From NCBI GenBank assembly GCA_001931535.1, contig CP016211.1, forward strand, positions 11,392,377 through 11,456,376: DNA of 64,000 bases. Reading direction: 5' to 3'. The position numbers were made by a program, and so were the translations under genes. Positions 8,326-17,759 of this stretch are shown here, in pieces. Position 1 is the stretch's first letter. The number at the start of each line of letters is the position of its first letter. The notes under the pieces are model-generated. The model ran no database searches, was not told where the DNA came from, and worked only from the letters and a program-made list of their open reading frames with translations. The DNA is from Minicystis rosea. GTDB lineage: Bacteria; Myxococcota_A; Polyangia; Polyangiales; Polyangiaceae.

Positions 8326-9048
8326 TCAATCGATCATCGGCACGCCGGCGAGCTCGGCGATCTGCGCGCGCACTTGCTCCATCAGCGCTTTGCGACCCTG
8401 GTTGTCGCCGGGGGCGGGCGGGGGGAGGGGCTTGCCCACGTGCACCTCGATCACACCCGAACGAATCGCCGTGTTCTGCCGCGGCATGAGCGCGGCGGCG
8501 TTGCGGATGCCGATGGGCAACACCTCCACCTGAGCCAACTGCGCCAGATGAAAAGGGCCCTTTTTCAAGGGCTGGACGCGATCCCCGGGGGAGCGGGTGC
8601 CCTCGGGGAACACGGCGATGGTCGTGCCCGCGTGCACCGCGTCGGCGGCCTCGCGGAGCGCGTCCACGGCCTCGCGGTGCTTGCTCCGATCGACGGGCAC
8701 GCAGCCGACGGCGCGCATGACGCCGTTGAAGAAGGGGATCATGTAAAGCTCCTTCTTCGCGACGAAGCCGACGATGCGAGGGAGCGATGAATAGAGCGCG
8801 AGCACGTCGAGGTAGCTCGCGTGGTTCGCCATGATCACGTAGGTGCGAGACCAGTCGACGGACTCCATGCCGAAGGCGCGCACCTCGATGCCGACGCGCC
8901 GGCGCAGGCCGCGGCTCCACTCCTGCACGTACTCGCAGACGCGCGCGTCGCTTCCGCCGAGCGCTTTGGCCCGCATGGCCTTTTGGCTCATGTAGAGCGT
9001 GTAAATCCAGGCGACGAACAGGTTCCGTGCAGGATGAGCCATCACCAT
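8326..9048 (-). CDS. 1-acyl-sn-glycerol-3-phosphate acyltransferase family (PlsC-like)
   Basis: A 240-residue protein with acyltransferase blocks in order. NHASYLD gives the HX4D catalytic pair (His76, Asp81). A conserved GFVAKKEL segment follows, then FPEGTRSP (residues 147-154), the glycerol-phosphate-binding block, and finally a PIGI segment. A hydrophobic N-terminal stretch (LFVAWIYTLYM) probably holds it on the inner membrane. Enzymes of this family move an acyl chain onto lysophosphatidic acid or a related lysolipid. The substrate cannot be told from sequence. An alternative start lies at ATG 9042. It is not obviously in an operon. Confidence 0.9.
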   Translation of the reverse strand: MVMAHPARNLFVAWIYTLYMSQKAMRAKALGGSDARVCEYVQEWSRGLRRRVGIEVRAFGMESVDWSRTYVIMANHASYLDVLALYSSLPRIVGFVAKKELYMIPFFNGVMRAVGCVPVDRSKHREAVDALREAADAVHAGTTIAVFPEGTRSPGDRVQPLKKGPFHLAQLAQVEVLPIGIRNAAALMPRQNTAIRSGVIEVHVGKPLPPPAPGDNQGRKALMEQVRAQIAELAGVPMID

Positions 9049-9151
9049 CGAGGCTCGTGATGATACGCGGGATCGAGGCCCCGTGTCGCGCAGACCGCGC
9101 GCCGCTCGGACGGAACGGCGGATTCACGGCGACGACACGGACCCAGACGGC

Positions 9152-9823
9152 TCAGTTGCAGGGCGCGTAGGCATCCCAGGGAGACGAGACGCCGCCCCAA
9201 CCCAACGTGCCATAGCCGCCGCTCTGCCACGATTGATCCCAGCCGTCGCCGAGGCCCGCGTAGCCCCAACCGCCGGGCGGATAACCCCAGCCTCCGCGCC
9301 AATGGCCTCCGCCGCATCCGCATCCACCATGCGGATGGCTCCAACCGCAACCGCCGTGCGGGTGGCCCCAACCTCCGCGTGAATGACCACAGCCCCAACC
9401 ACCGCGACCGCAGCCGCCGTGGCCGCGGCAGCCCCAGAGATCGTGGCTGGCGCCGAGGTGCTCCTCGGCCGCCGGCGACACCGATCCTTCGCACGGAGAG
9501 GCCGGTGATGCGGTGTCGCGCGCGGGATCGCCGGCGATCGAGATCGCTTGTGCGGCGCTCGATTCCAGGGACGCTTCGATGTCCGTGCCTGCGGTGGCCG
9601 GCGATTCGGCGAGCGTGTCGTCGTCGTTCGAGGCTGCGCAGCCGGCCCCGCCGAGGACCGCGGCCAGCATCGAAACGAGAGGGAGACGCCAGCGTTTCCA
9701 GCGGTGGATTCGCGGTGACGAGCGGCGCGCTTCGAGCTCCGACGAGCCTCGGCTCAGCGTCGTGCCTCGTTCGAGGTACGTTTCGGCGGCACGCTCGGTG
9801 TGATGACGATTGGCGTTCTTCAT
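9152..9823 (-). CDS. Gly/Trp/His/Cys-rich lipoprotein
   Basis: A 223-residue protein starting at ATG 9823, just after GGAGCAGGG. It has an unusually long basic N-region of about 45 residues before the hydrophobic core and the lipobox (LVSMLAAVLGGAGC). An acidic segment follows (NDDDTLAES). The C-terminal half is extreme low complexity: Gly, Trp, His and Cys in repeats such as WGHPHGGCGW, GGCGRGGWGCGH and GWGYPPGGWGY. Function is unknown. His/Cys density allows metal binding and Gly/Trp repeats resemble structural or adhesive proteins, but neither is shown. The neighbouring divergent lipoprotein shares the LGGAGC lipobox and the acidic post-lipobox segment. Confidence 0.7.
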   Translation of the reverse strand: MKNANRHHTERAAETYLERGTTLSRGSSELEARRSSPRIHRWKRWRLPLVSMLAAVLGGAGCAASNDDDTLAESPATAGTDIEASLESSAAQAISIAGDPARDTASPASPCEGSVSPAAEEHLGASHDLWGCRGHGGCGRGGWGCGHSRGGWGHPHGGCGWSHPHGGCGCGGGHWRGGWGYPPGGWGYAGLGDGWDQSWQSGGYGTLGWGGVSSPWDAYAPCN

Positions 9824-10355
9824 CCCTGCTCCATTTCGCGGGGCGGTGGGGCTCGATGCCTCGCCGAGCCTCGGTTTTTGCTGGGGCCCGAGCGATTACG
9901 TAGCTCGTCTCGGAGCGACGTCGATGGCCGGTGCGCGGGTGTCGGCGGCGATGCGAGCGTGGGAATGAATTCGTGTCTCCGAGGCTCACCATCTCTCGCG
10001 GTGATTCCCAATCTCCGCGCGGAGGCTGGGATCCGTGGTCCGCGTAACTCCCATGCTCCGTGGGCGGGGCTCGTCTGCGGACTCGGATGTTGGGGGCTCG
10101 AGACGGGGAGGACGAGGCTCCCATCTTCCCGTCTCCGGCTCTGACGATTCCCAGAGTGCCTTGTTTTCGCCGCGTCCCGCGGCCCTCCGGCTCCGGGTGC
10201 TTCGCCATTTCATTCGTGTCCGGCGCGTGCGTTTGGTTCGCAGCCTCCGTGGGCCTGAAAGGTGAATGGTGCTCGGCGACCGGTGCGCCGGGCCGTCGGC
10301 TCGCGGTGACGTGCCGCGGGCGCCGAGCGGTAGATGCGCCCCGAGGAGGATCGCA
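9824..10355. promoter_or_regulatory. Divergent intergenic region between two low-complexity lipoprotein genes
   Basis: A 532-bp gap that must hold the promoters of both flanking genes. Its composition is less GC-skewed than the genes on either side. The short open frames in it have no ribosome-binding sites, and I see nothing else I can support. Confidence 0.35.
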
Positions 10356-11738
10356 ATGATCGCAGTGAAGAACACCGCCGCGCTCGTCACCTTGAGCCTC
10401 GCGGCGACGCTGGGCGGCGCCGGCTGCCTCGCGCAGCCGGATGACGAGAGGGACGATTCGGACGTCGCATCCGTCGATGACGAAGACACGAACGAGGCGG
10501 CGCACGCGCAGATCGGTTGCGGGACGGGGTGCGTAGCGCCCATTCCGTTCGCTGCGCCTGTCGGTGTGCCCGCGCCGATTCCGACGCCGGTGGGCGTTCC
10601 GTTCGCTGCACCCGTCGGTGTGCCCGCACCCGTCGGTGTGCCCGCGCCGATCCCGACGCCGGTGGGCGTTCCGTTCGCTGCGCCTGTCGGTGTGCCCGCG
10701 CCGATTCCGACGCCGGTAGGCGTTCCGTTCGCTGCACCCGTCGGTGTGCCCGCGCCGATTCCGACGCCGGTGGGCGTTCCGTTCGCTGCGCCCGTGGGCG
10801 TGCCTGCGCCTGTTCCCATCGCTGCGCCTGTGCCTGTGGCGGCGCCGATTCCCGTGGCTGCGCCGGTGGGCGTGCCTGCGCCGATCCCGACGCCCGTAGC
10901 GCTGCCGTTCGCTGCGCCGGTGGGCGTGCCTGCGCCTGTTCCCATCGCGGCGCCGGTGCCTGTGGCGGCGCCGATTCCCGTGGCTGCGCCGGTGGGCGTG
11001 CCTGCGCCGATCCCGACGCCGGTGGCGCTGCCGTTCGCTGCGCCCGTGGGCGTGCCCGTCGCTGCACCGGTGCCTGTGGCCGCGCCGATTCCCGTGGCCG
11101 CGCCTGTTCCTGTCGCTGCGCCGATTCCTGTCGCTGCGCCGGTGGGCGTGCCGATCGTGCGGCCGGTGGCGATCCCCATCGACGTTCCGGTCGGCGTGCC
11201 CGTCCCGATTGCGCGCCCCGTGGGCGTAGGCATTCCGTTCGCTGCGCCCTTCGGCGTGCCCGCGCCGATCCCGACGCCGGTGGGCGTTCCGTTCGCCGCG
11301 CCCTTCGGTGTGCCTGCGCCCGTCCCGACGCCGGTGGGCGTTCCGTTCGCTGCACCGGTGGGTGTGCCCGCGCCGATCCCGACGCCGGTGGGCGTTCCGT
11401 TCGCTGCGCCTGTCGGTGTGCCCGCGCCGATCCCGACGCCGGTGGGCGTTCCGTTCGCTGCGCCCGTCGGCGTGCCCACGCCCGTTCCGGCGCCGGTGCC
11501 CATCGCTGCGCCGGTCGGCGTTCCTGCGCCGATCCCGACGCCCGTCGGCGTTCCGTTTGCTGCGCCGTTCGGTGTTCCTGCGCCGATCCCGACGCCCTTC
11601 GGCGTGCCCGTGGCGGCGCCGGTGCCCGTGCCTTTCGCGGCGGGATGCGCGCCGGTGGGCGTGCCCGTGAGCACGCCGATCCCCACGACGCCGCCGGCCC
11701 AGGGCTCGCTGCCGATGGGCAAGTCGCTGAAGCTCTGA
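10356..11738 (+). CDS. Elastin-like Val-Pro repeat lipoprotein
   Basis: A 460-residue protein. ATG 10356 follows GAGGAGGA by five bases. The signal peptide ends in a lipobox (SLAATLGGAGC), then comes an acidic segment (PDDERDDSD, VDDEDTNEAA). From about residue 60 to 440 the protein is almost only Val, Pro, Ala, Gly, Ile, Phe and Thr. The units interchange PVGVPAPIPTPVGVPFAA, PVPIAAPVPVAAPIPVAA and similar. It resembles elastin-type Val-Pro-Gly polymers in composition, not by demonstrated homology. It is probably an extended, flexible surface fibre anchored by lipid. DNA repeats make this region prone to recombination and assembly collapse, so the repeat number should be treated with care. 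Confidence 0.78.
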   Translation: MIAVKNTAALVTLSLAATLGGAGCLAQPDDERDDSDVASVDDEDTNEAAHAQIGCGTGCVAPIPFAAPVGVPAPIPTPVGVPFAAPVGVPAPVGVPAPIPTPVGVPFAAPVGVPAPIPTPVGVPFAAPVGVPAPIPTPVGVPFAAPVGVPAPVPIAAPVPVAAPIPVAAPVGVPAPIPTPVALPFAAPVGVPAPVPIAAPVPVAAPIPVAAPVGVPAPIPTPVALPFAAPVGVPVAAPVPVAAPIPVAAPVPVAAPIPVAAPVGVPIVRPVAIPIDVPVGVPVPIARPVGVGIPFAAPFGVPAPIPTPVGVPFAAPFGVPAPVPTPVGVPFAAPVGVPAPIPTPVGVPFAAPVGVPAPIPTPVGVPFAAPVGVPTPVPAPVPIAAPVGVPAPIPTPVGVPFAAPFGVPAPIPTPFGVPVAAPVPVPFAAGCAPVGVPVSTPIPTTPPAQGSLPMGKSLKL

Positions 11739-11793
11739 TCGTGGAATGAAGGACCGTCTGGGCGCGAAGCCTGCCGCGCCCCGGCGGCTCACG

Positions 11794-13649
11794 TCAACGC
11801 AGCACGAGGTGACCCATCGAATAAGCCATGTCACCGGACCGCGGCCACACCCGCACGAAGCGCACCGATCGCACCGGAGGATCGACGCGCTCCACGTAGC
11901 GGGCGAGGCCGGTCGTCTTCTTCTTCGTCGGCCCCACGAGGATCTTCGCCGTCGTCTCGCCCACGATGTCGATCTCGTAGCGATCGTTGCCGTCGAAGGT
12001 CACGTCGAGCTCGCCCGCCGTGGGGAGAGCCTCGGTGTCGAGCTCGATGACGTGATTGGCCTCGATGATGAGATTCCCATCGTCGTCCCAAGGTGTCCCC
12101 TCGGGAACGACGCGCTCGTAGGTCGCCATATCGTATTTGACGACACGCCGCGTGATCCGAGTGGCCCAATCGGTCTTGGGGACGAAGTAGAAAATGGAGA
12201 GCGCGACGAAGGGCAGCGCCAGAATCTGTCCGGCCCTCTCCATCGCCGGCCAGCTCCGGCGGAAATGCGCCACCGCCGCGGCATAGGCGATGGAGACCAG
12301 GATCACCACGTGGAACACGTGGCGAAAATCGGAGTGATGCGGCGCGGGGATGAGGGCCCGAAAGCCCACCATGAAGGCCACCGAGGACGCGAGATGGAGC
12401 AAGACCACCGCCCATCGCCGGAGCCTTCGCTTCTTCACCAGCACGAGCCCCGCCGCGAGATAACCAATCATCCCCAACATGAGGACATTCATGATCTCGG
12501 CGACGGCCCGGTTGAGCTCGTACGCCGTCTCGCGGTCGGCGACCTTGTTGTGCGTCCCGAAGAGGCTCGATTTGAGGAAGTGATTCCAGAAATACGCTCG
12601 TCCGCTGTCGTCCTTTAGCGCGAGGGCATAAGGCTCGCTGAGGTAGGTCGGGAGATCGAGATAGAAGTAGTTGCGAGGCGCGTTGTCGACGAGCCGATCG
12701 CCGCCGATGTCGCACGCGTTGCCCAGGATCTTGTGGCAGAGCGGCGCGTTCTTCATCCGCGATGTCTCTTTCCCGTGGGCGTTCAGGAGGAGCGCGCCCG
12801 CGAGGATGCCGGCGACCACCGCGCCGCGGCCGAGCAGGCGGAGCTTGTCCCGCGATCGGAAGAAGCGCGCCGCGAGCATCGCCAGGATCACTGGCACAAT
12901 CGCGTACGCGCTCGACTTCGTGAGCAATCCGAGCGCGGTGAAGAGCGCGCCGAGGTAGAGGTCCTTCGGCCGCTCCTCCTGTGCCCACCGCACCGTGTAA
13001 AAGACGGCGACCGCCATCCACGCGCAGACCATGGAGTCGTTGTGGAGTCGGACGCTGTTGTGAACGCTGTAAGGCCAAAACACCATCAGCGCGACGGCCA
13101 AACGCTGGTCGCGCCGGTCCTTCAACAACCGCTCTGCCGTGCGCGCGCCGTAGGCGAGGAAGATCATGAAGAGACCGAGCCCGAAGAGCTGAAGCCCCGT
13201 GGTCGGCGCGGTCAGCCTCGTGGCCTTGCAGAACCCATAAACCAGCGCGCCCGTCGCATAATAGAGCGGCGGATGGTGGCAAATCAGGCAATGGGCCGCG
13301 GGCGGTCTCTTGTGATGCTGGACGATGTACTCGATGTATTGGAGCTGCGGCCCACCATCGTAGTTGCGCTCGCCGAAGGAGGTATATCCGAGGTACGCGA
13401 GATAGAGCCAAAGCCCCCGAGGATGAGGGCTATCACCCCTCGGTCGAAGCGCGCCCGCACGAGCGCGGCCCCCGTGATCACGAAAAAGAGGACCCCGAGG
13501 ACCGGAGCGGTGATGGCCGGGCTCATCCGCGCTGTCGCCGAGAGCGCCGCAAAGGCCGCGAAGATCGCGAGCGCACCCGCGAGGACTCGCGTGCTCGTGT
13601 GCGAATGGCGAATGGATGTCCGGAGTCTACCGAATAGGGTTAAGCGCAT
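11794..13649 (-). pseudogene. Multi-spanning membrane glycosyltransferase-like protein, interrupted by a frameshift
   Basis: The N-terminal frame (ATG 13649; GTG 13658 also possible) encodes two membrane helices and runs to IALILGGFG. It then leaves the sensible frame. The downstream frame carries LWLYLAYLGYTSFGERNYDG and HHPPLYYATGALVYGF, with no start codon before 13167, and continues to the stop at 11794. The switch falls on a run of five G on the coding strand (plus 13414-13418); six G would join the frames as LILGGLWLYLAYLG. The joined protein has about 10 membrane helices and a hydrophilic C-terminal domain, resembling GT39/ArnT-type lipid-linked sugar transferases. It is either a recent mutation or a sequencing error. 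Confidence 0.7.
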
Positions 13650-13932
13650 AAGACACACTGGGGGATAGCACGTTCAGCCCCTCGTCCGGAGCGTTCCCGT
13701 GTCCGCGCCCACCGCGGCATCGCGCCCAACCCAAAGGCGCAAGGCGGCCCACGAAACTCACCCACCGATGCGAGATGGGAGCAACGCCACGCGCTTCGCG
13801 CGCCAGCCTTTCCGCTCGAAATCCGTGCGGATTCCTCGGCCGGCGTCCCCTCGCGGCGATCTGTGATGGTGGTGTCGACAGCGTCGCGACGGCGGGGAGC
13901 AGGCCGAAGATCCCGCTCCCCGCGCGCGCTGG

Positions 13933-16005
13933 CTACGCGCCCAGGAGCTCGAGGCGCGCCAAGGTCCGGCAGGTATCGGAGATGGACCGCATCAGCCGCA
14001 GGCGGTTGTCGCGCACCGCGGGATCCTTGTCCATGACGAGCACGTCCTCGAAGTACTTGTGGAGGACCGGCACCAGCACGCGAATCTCCTGGAAGGCCTG
14101 CTTGTAGGCGCCCTGCGCCACCAGGCCGCGGAGCTGTTCCTGCACCTTCACGAAGGCCGTGTGGAGCGCGCGCTCGCTCTCGTGCGCGTCGGCCGGCGGG
14201 GCCACCGGATCGCCGGCGGGCGCCTTGTCCGCGATGTTGGTCGCGCGCTTGAAGACCTCGCCCACGTCGGCGCGGGTCTGGGCGTCGAGCTCGGCGATCG
14301 CCGTGGCGCGGGCCCGCGCGTCGAGCGGCCGGTCCGCTGCGCCGAGCGCTGCGTTCACCGCGTCACTCGGGAGCTTGTCCGAGAGCAGGCCGCGGAGGCG
14401 CTCCGCGAAGAACTCGCCGAGCTTCTGCACGAGCTCGTCGCGCGAGAGATCGAGCTTCACGTTGCCGTAGCCGTCGTAGGCCGCGCGGAAGATGTCGCCG
14501 AGGCGCAAATCGAAGCCTCGATCGAGCATCGTGCGGAGCACGCCGAGGCAGGCGCGGCGGAGGCCGTAGGGATCGGCCGCGCCCGTGGGCGTGAGGCCGA
14601 TGGCGAAGCAGCCGACCAGTGTGTCGAGCCGATCGGCCATGGCCACGAGCGCGCCCGCGTCGGTGGGCGCGGTGGCGTCGGCGGCGCCCTTCGGCAGGTA
14701 ATGATCGTGGATCACGTCGGCCACGTCGGCCGCGACGCCCTGCACCTTCGCGTACGTGCGGCCCACCTCGCCTTGCAGCTCGGGGAACTCGCCGACCATG
14801 AGCGTGACGAGATCGCACTTGCAGAGATGCGCGCCCGACGCGGCCGCCATCACCGTCGCCTCCGGCAGCATCAAGAGGAGGCCGAGCTCCCGCGCCAGCC
14901 GCTCGATGCGCTCGGCCTTGCCCAGCACCGTCCCGAGCCGCTTCTGGAAGACGATGCCCGCGAGCTTCTGCCGGCGATCGGCGAGCGGCGTCTCGAGGTC
15001 CGTACGATAGAAGAAGCGCGCATCCGCGAGCCGCGCGCGCATCGCGCGATCGTTGCCACGCCGAATGTTCTCCGGCGCGAGCGCGGTGTTCACCACCGAC
15101 AGGTACTTGGGCAGGAGCCGTCCATCCGGCGCGCGCGCCCCGAAGTAGCGCTGATGCCCCTTGGCCACCTCGAGGATCACCCGCTCCGGCAGCTCCAGGT
15201 ACTCGGTCTCGAAGCCACCGACCACGACCTGCGGCTCTTCCACGAGCGACAGGTTCTCGCCCACGAGGAAGTCGTCCTCGATGAGCTTGCCGCCCGCATC
15301 CTTGGCCGCGGCCTCGAGGCGCTCGCGCATGAGGCGGGCGCGCTCCTCCGGATCGGCGATGACGTGCGCCGCGCGCAGCTCGTCGAGGTAGGTCGCAGCC
15401 GACGAGATCTGCACGGCCCCGCTGTGCAGGAACCGATGCCCGCGCGACGCGCGGTGGCTCTTGATGCCGGAGAGCTCCAGCTCGATCAAGTGCTCGCCGA
15501 GCAGCGCCACGAGCCACTGGATCGGCCGCCCGAACGCGAGATCACCGTTCCCCCAGCGCATCGATTTGCGGAACGGGATCGCCGTGATGATCTGCGTGAG
15601 CGCCGCGGGCAGGAGCGACAGCGCGCTCTGCCCAGCCTCGCGTTTCGTGCCCACGAGGTACTCGCCCTTGGGCGTCTCCACGCGGCGCAGATCGGCCACC
15701 GACACGCCGAGCTTGGCCGCGAACGCCTCGGCCGCCTTGGTCGGCACGCCGTCCTTGAAGGCGGCCTTCGCCGGCGGCCCGGTCACCTCTTCGGCGAGAT
15801 CGGGCTGGCGCGTGGCGAGGCCTTGGACGACCAGCGCGAGCCTGCGCGGGGTACCGTAGGCATGCACGGCACCATGCGTGAGCCGCAGCTCGGCAAAGCG
15901 CTTCTGGGCCAGCTCGGGCAGGGCGCGGATGGCGCCTTCGACGAACGAGGCCGGCAGCTCCTCGACGCCGATCTCGAGCAAGAGGTCGCTCGTTTCGGGG
16001 GACAT
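13933..16005 (-). CDS. glyS: Glycyl-tRNA synthetase beta subunit
   Basis: A 690-residue protein, the usual length for GlyS. It begins LLLEIGVEELPASFVEGA and has the family blocks YGTPRRLAL, EVTGPPAKAAFKDG, FRKSMRWGNGDLAFGRP and HRFLHSG, plus a helical C-terminal DALR-like anticodon region. With the alpha subunit it forms the bacterial alpha2beta2 enzyme that charges tRNA-Gly. The glyQ gene, usually directly upstream, is not here: a beta-barrel protein gene lies there instead. ATG 16005 was preferred over an upstream TTG. Confidence 0.95.
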   Translation of the reverse strand: MSPETSDLLLEIGVEELPASFVEGAIRALPELAQKRFAELRLTHGAVHAYGTPRRLALVVQGLATRQPDLAEEVTGPPAKAAFKDGVPTKAAEAFAAKLGVSVADLRRVETPKGEYLVGTKREAGQSALSLLPAALTQIITAIPFRKSMRWGNGDLAFGRPIQWLVALLGEHLIELELSGIKSHRASRGHRFLHSGAVQISSAATYLDELRAAHVIADPEERARLMRERLEAAAKDAGGKLIEDDFLVGENLSLVEEPQVVVGGFETEYLELPERVILEVAKGHQRYFGARAPDGRLLPKYLSVVNTALAPENIRRGNDRAMRARLADARFFYRTDLETPLADRRQKLAGIVFQKRLGTVLGKAERIERLARELGLLLMLPEATVMAAASGAHLCKCDLVTLMVGEFPELQGEVGRTYAKVQGVAADVADVIHDHYLPKGAADATAPTDAGALVAMADRLDTLVGCFAIGLTPTGAADPYGLRRACLGVLRTMLDRGFDLRLGDIFRAAYDGYGNVKLDLSRDELVQKLGEFFAERLRGLLSDKLPSDAVNAALGAADRPLDARARATAIAELDAQTRADVGEVFKRATNIADKAPAGDPVAPPADAHESERALHTAFVKVQEQLRGLVAQGAYKQAFQEIRVLVPVLHKYFEDVLVMDKDPAVRDNRLRLMRSISDTCRTLARLELLGA

Positions 16006-16166
16006 AGAGGCGCGCAAGCTACCGCAGAATCCCGCGGCGCGTCACTTCTTCCTGGAGACCGCGCGCACCCGGCCGTCGTCCCGGGCGGGAAGGGCGCCGG
16101 CCCACGCGGTGGCGGCCCGCGCTCACGCCGCTCGATCTGGAGCCCGGACCCGCCCCGCGTCGTGGA

Positions 16167-16961
16167 TCACAGCGCCACGCCCATCCCCACCGTCCCGCCC
16201 ACGCCCGCGACCACGCTGCTGCTGGTACCGACGCCCGATTCGAGCCGCGAATACCGGAGCGAGAACGCTGGGGCGACGTCGAAGAACAAATGCTTCGTCG
16301 CCTGAAACACGACCTTCAGGTCGACCCCTCCAATCCACGTCCCGCTCGTGACCACGTTGACGCCGTTGTCGTAGCGCTCCTCGTTCCGCGTGTACGCGTA
16401 GCCCACCCCGATCCTCGGCCACAACGCGATCCTCTGCGTGAGCGGAAAGACGTACCCGATCCGCGGGATCGCCGAGAGCGTCCACAGCTTCGTGCTCCCC
16501 TGTCCGAGCACCTGCGGATCGCTCTGCTGCACCGGCGCCTTAACCTCTTGCTGCGAATACTGGAATCCCAATCCCGCCCCGATGGAGAGCCGCGGCGCGA
16601 CGAACACATCCAGAGACGGCGCGAACCACACACTGTTCGAGACCGTGGGCGCCGTGCCGGGCGTCGTGGGATTCGACTCGTAATGACCATACCCGACCAA
16701 CGCGGCATACCCGGGTCCCGATCCCACCGCCATGGCCGGCACGGCATTCACCCCCGCCCCGAGCTGCCCGAGATACCCCGGCGCCTGGGTGCGCAACCCG
16801 AGGAGATCCGCGAGCACCACCTGCCCCGCGTGCCCGAACGTCGGTTCCGTAGGCACCACCGGAGGCGGCTCTTGTGCCGAAGCGATAGGTGCCATTGCGA
16901 GGAGAGTGGCAGTCGCAGCGGCAGTGGTGAGGGCGTAGCGAGCAATGCGAATCGAAGGCAT
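16167..16961 (-). CDS. Outer-membrane beta-barrel protein
   Basis: A 264-residue protein with ATG 16961 preceded by AGGAGGTTGCCC. The signal peptide ends at PIASAQ. The mature protein shows alternating amphipathic strands with aromatic girdles (LSIGAGLGFQYSQQEV, LWPRIGVGYAYTRNEE, LFFDVAPAFSLRYSRLE) and a C-terminal strand ending in a Gly/Val-rich stretch. This is the pattern of small OmpA/OmpW-sized barrels. There are no periplasmic domains. The ligand or role is unknown. It sits 160 bp upstream of glyS on the same strand but is unlikely to be functionally tied to it. Confidence 0.72.
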   Translation of the reverse strand: MPSIRIARYALTTAAATATLLAMAPIASAQEPPPVVPTEPTFGHAGQVVLADLLGLRTQAPGYLGQLGAGVNAVPAMAVGSGPGYAALVGYGHYESNPTTPGTAPTVSNSVWFAPSLDVFVAPRLSIGAGLGFQYSQQEVKAPVQQSDPQVLGQGSTKLWTLSAIPRIGYVFPLTQRIALWPRIGVGYAYTRNEERYDNGVNVVTSGTWIGGVDLKVVFQATKHLFFDVAPAFSLRYSRLESGVGTSSSVVAGVGGTVGMGVAL

Positions 16962-17261
16962 GGGCAACCTCCTGCGCGGTGGAGACCGCGCGGATGTGGC
17001 CCGGGAGCAGCGCCGCGCAGGGGCGCGGGCTGGTGTTCCCGAGCGCTGTATTGCCCATCGAACAGGCGCTACGGAAGGTTCTTCCAGCCTCGTCGTCGTT
17101 TGACACCATGGCGCGAGGGACGATGTGTGCTGTCGGGATGACGCCTGGGATCTTGCGGCAAGATGAAGTCATGACCGAGCGAGGCGCGGGGTGGCGCTCT
17201 CTTGCGACCTCTGGCGGTGTGCCGCGAAGGCGTGCGGCCCTCGTCAGAGGTTGCTGTGCTG

Positions 17262-17365
17262 CAGCATCAGGAGAGTGTTCACCGATGGTCGTCTTCGAGC
17301 GGCGGCGTTCCGTCGGTTCGATGAGCCCCCTCCGCCATCCTCACTGCATTCGATGACGGAGGGCC
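17262..17365 (-). pseudogene. Decayed partial copy of the small gene at 18172-18400
   Basis: On the minus strand this stretch aligns by eye with the 3' part of the 18172-18400 gene. It shares CATCGAATG, a GGGGGCT[C/G]ATCGA segment, CCGCCGCTCGAAGACGACC and a GGTGAACA[C/T]TCT segment. About 20 bases are missing in the middle and several indels break the frame: PPLEDD is followed by a premature stop. It is a relic of a duplicated small gene. Confidence 0.6.
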
Positions 17366-17386
17366 AGTTGGACCGCGAGCAGGTGC

Positions 17387-17722
17387 CTATGCGTAGCCCA
17401 CCGTGATGCCGACATCTTTCAGCTTTGCGAGCCATGCATCCATTCGCTCGCTCTTTGCGCGCCTATCGATATCAGACAAGGAGGCAATCTTCAGGTGCAA
17501 GGGGTCGATGGTCCCCATCAGGCTCGCCACGATTGCTGCGCAATCCTCTCTCCCGAGCAACTCTTCTGCATCTGTAGCATTGAATACCTTGCCGCTCGGC
17601 AGTCGAACGGTGGCGTAGTAGAGGATCTCGAGGAGCACGACCCCATCGAGCACGTCCATCGGTTGATGGATGAGATCTCGAAGCTCGTCGAGCAGCTCTC
17701 GAGGGGTACATCTTGCTTCCAT
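17387..17722 (-). CDS. Hypothetical 111-residue acidic protein
   Basis: The protein is mostly helical, with LLDELRDLIHQPMDVLDGVV, YYATVRLPSGKVFNATDAEE and MDAWLAKLKDVGITVGY. No signal peptide or membrane helix is present and I do not recognise a family. It lies in a minus-strand run of small unknown genes (19147 to 17387), 37 bp after the membrane protein gene and just before a decayed copy of another island gene. Small soluble acidic proteins in such islands are often immunity or antitoxin partners, but nothing in this sequence proves that. Codon use resembles a real gene. Confidence 0.6.
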   Translation of the reverse strand: MEARCTPRELLDELRDLIHQPMDVLDGVVLLEILYYATVRLPSGKVFNATDAEELLGREDCAAIVASLMGTIDPLHLKIASLSDIDRRAKSERMDAWLAKLKDVGITVGYA

Positions 17723-17759
17723 CGCGTCTTCTTTTAGCCCTATCGCAGCTCCCGCTCCG

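Noticed and set aside
9986..11722. A 578-residue minus-strand open frame of Gly-Thr-Pro-Ala repeats
   Set aside because: It is the antisense of the Val-Pro repeat gene. The plus-strand frame has a signal peptide and a good ribosome-binding site; the minus-strand frame has neither.
16540..17172. A 210-residue minus-strand frame upstream of and overlapping the beta-barrel gene
   Set aside because: Out of frame with the barrel protein, no ribosome-binding site and no domain.
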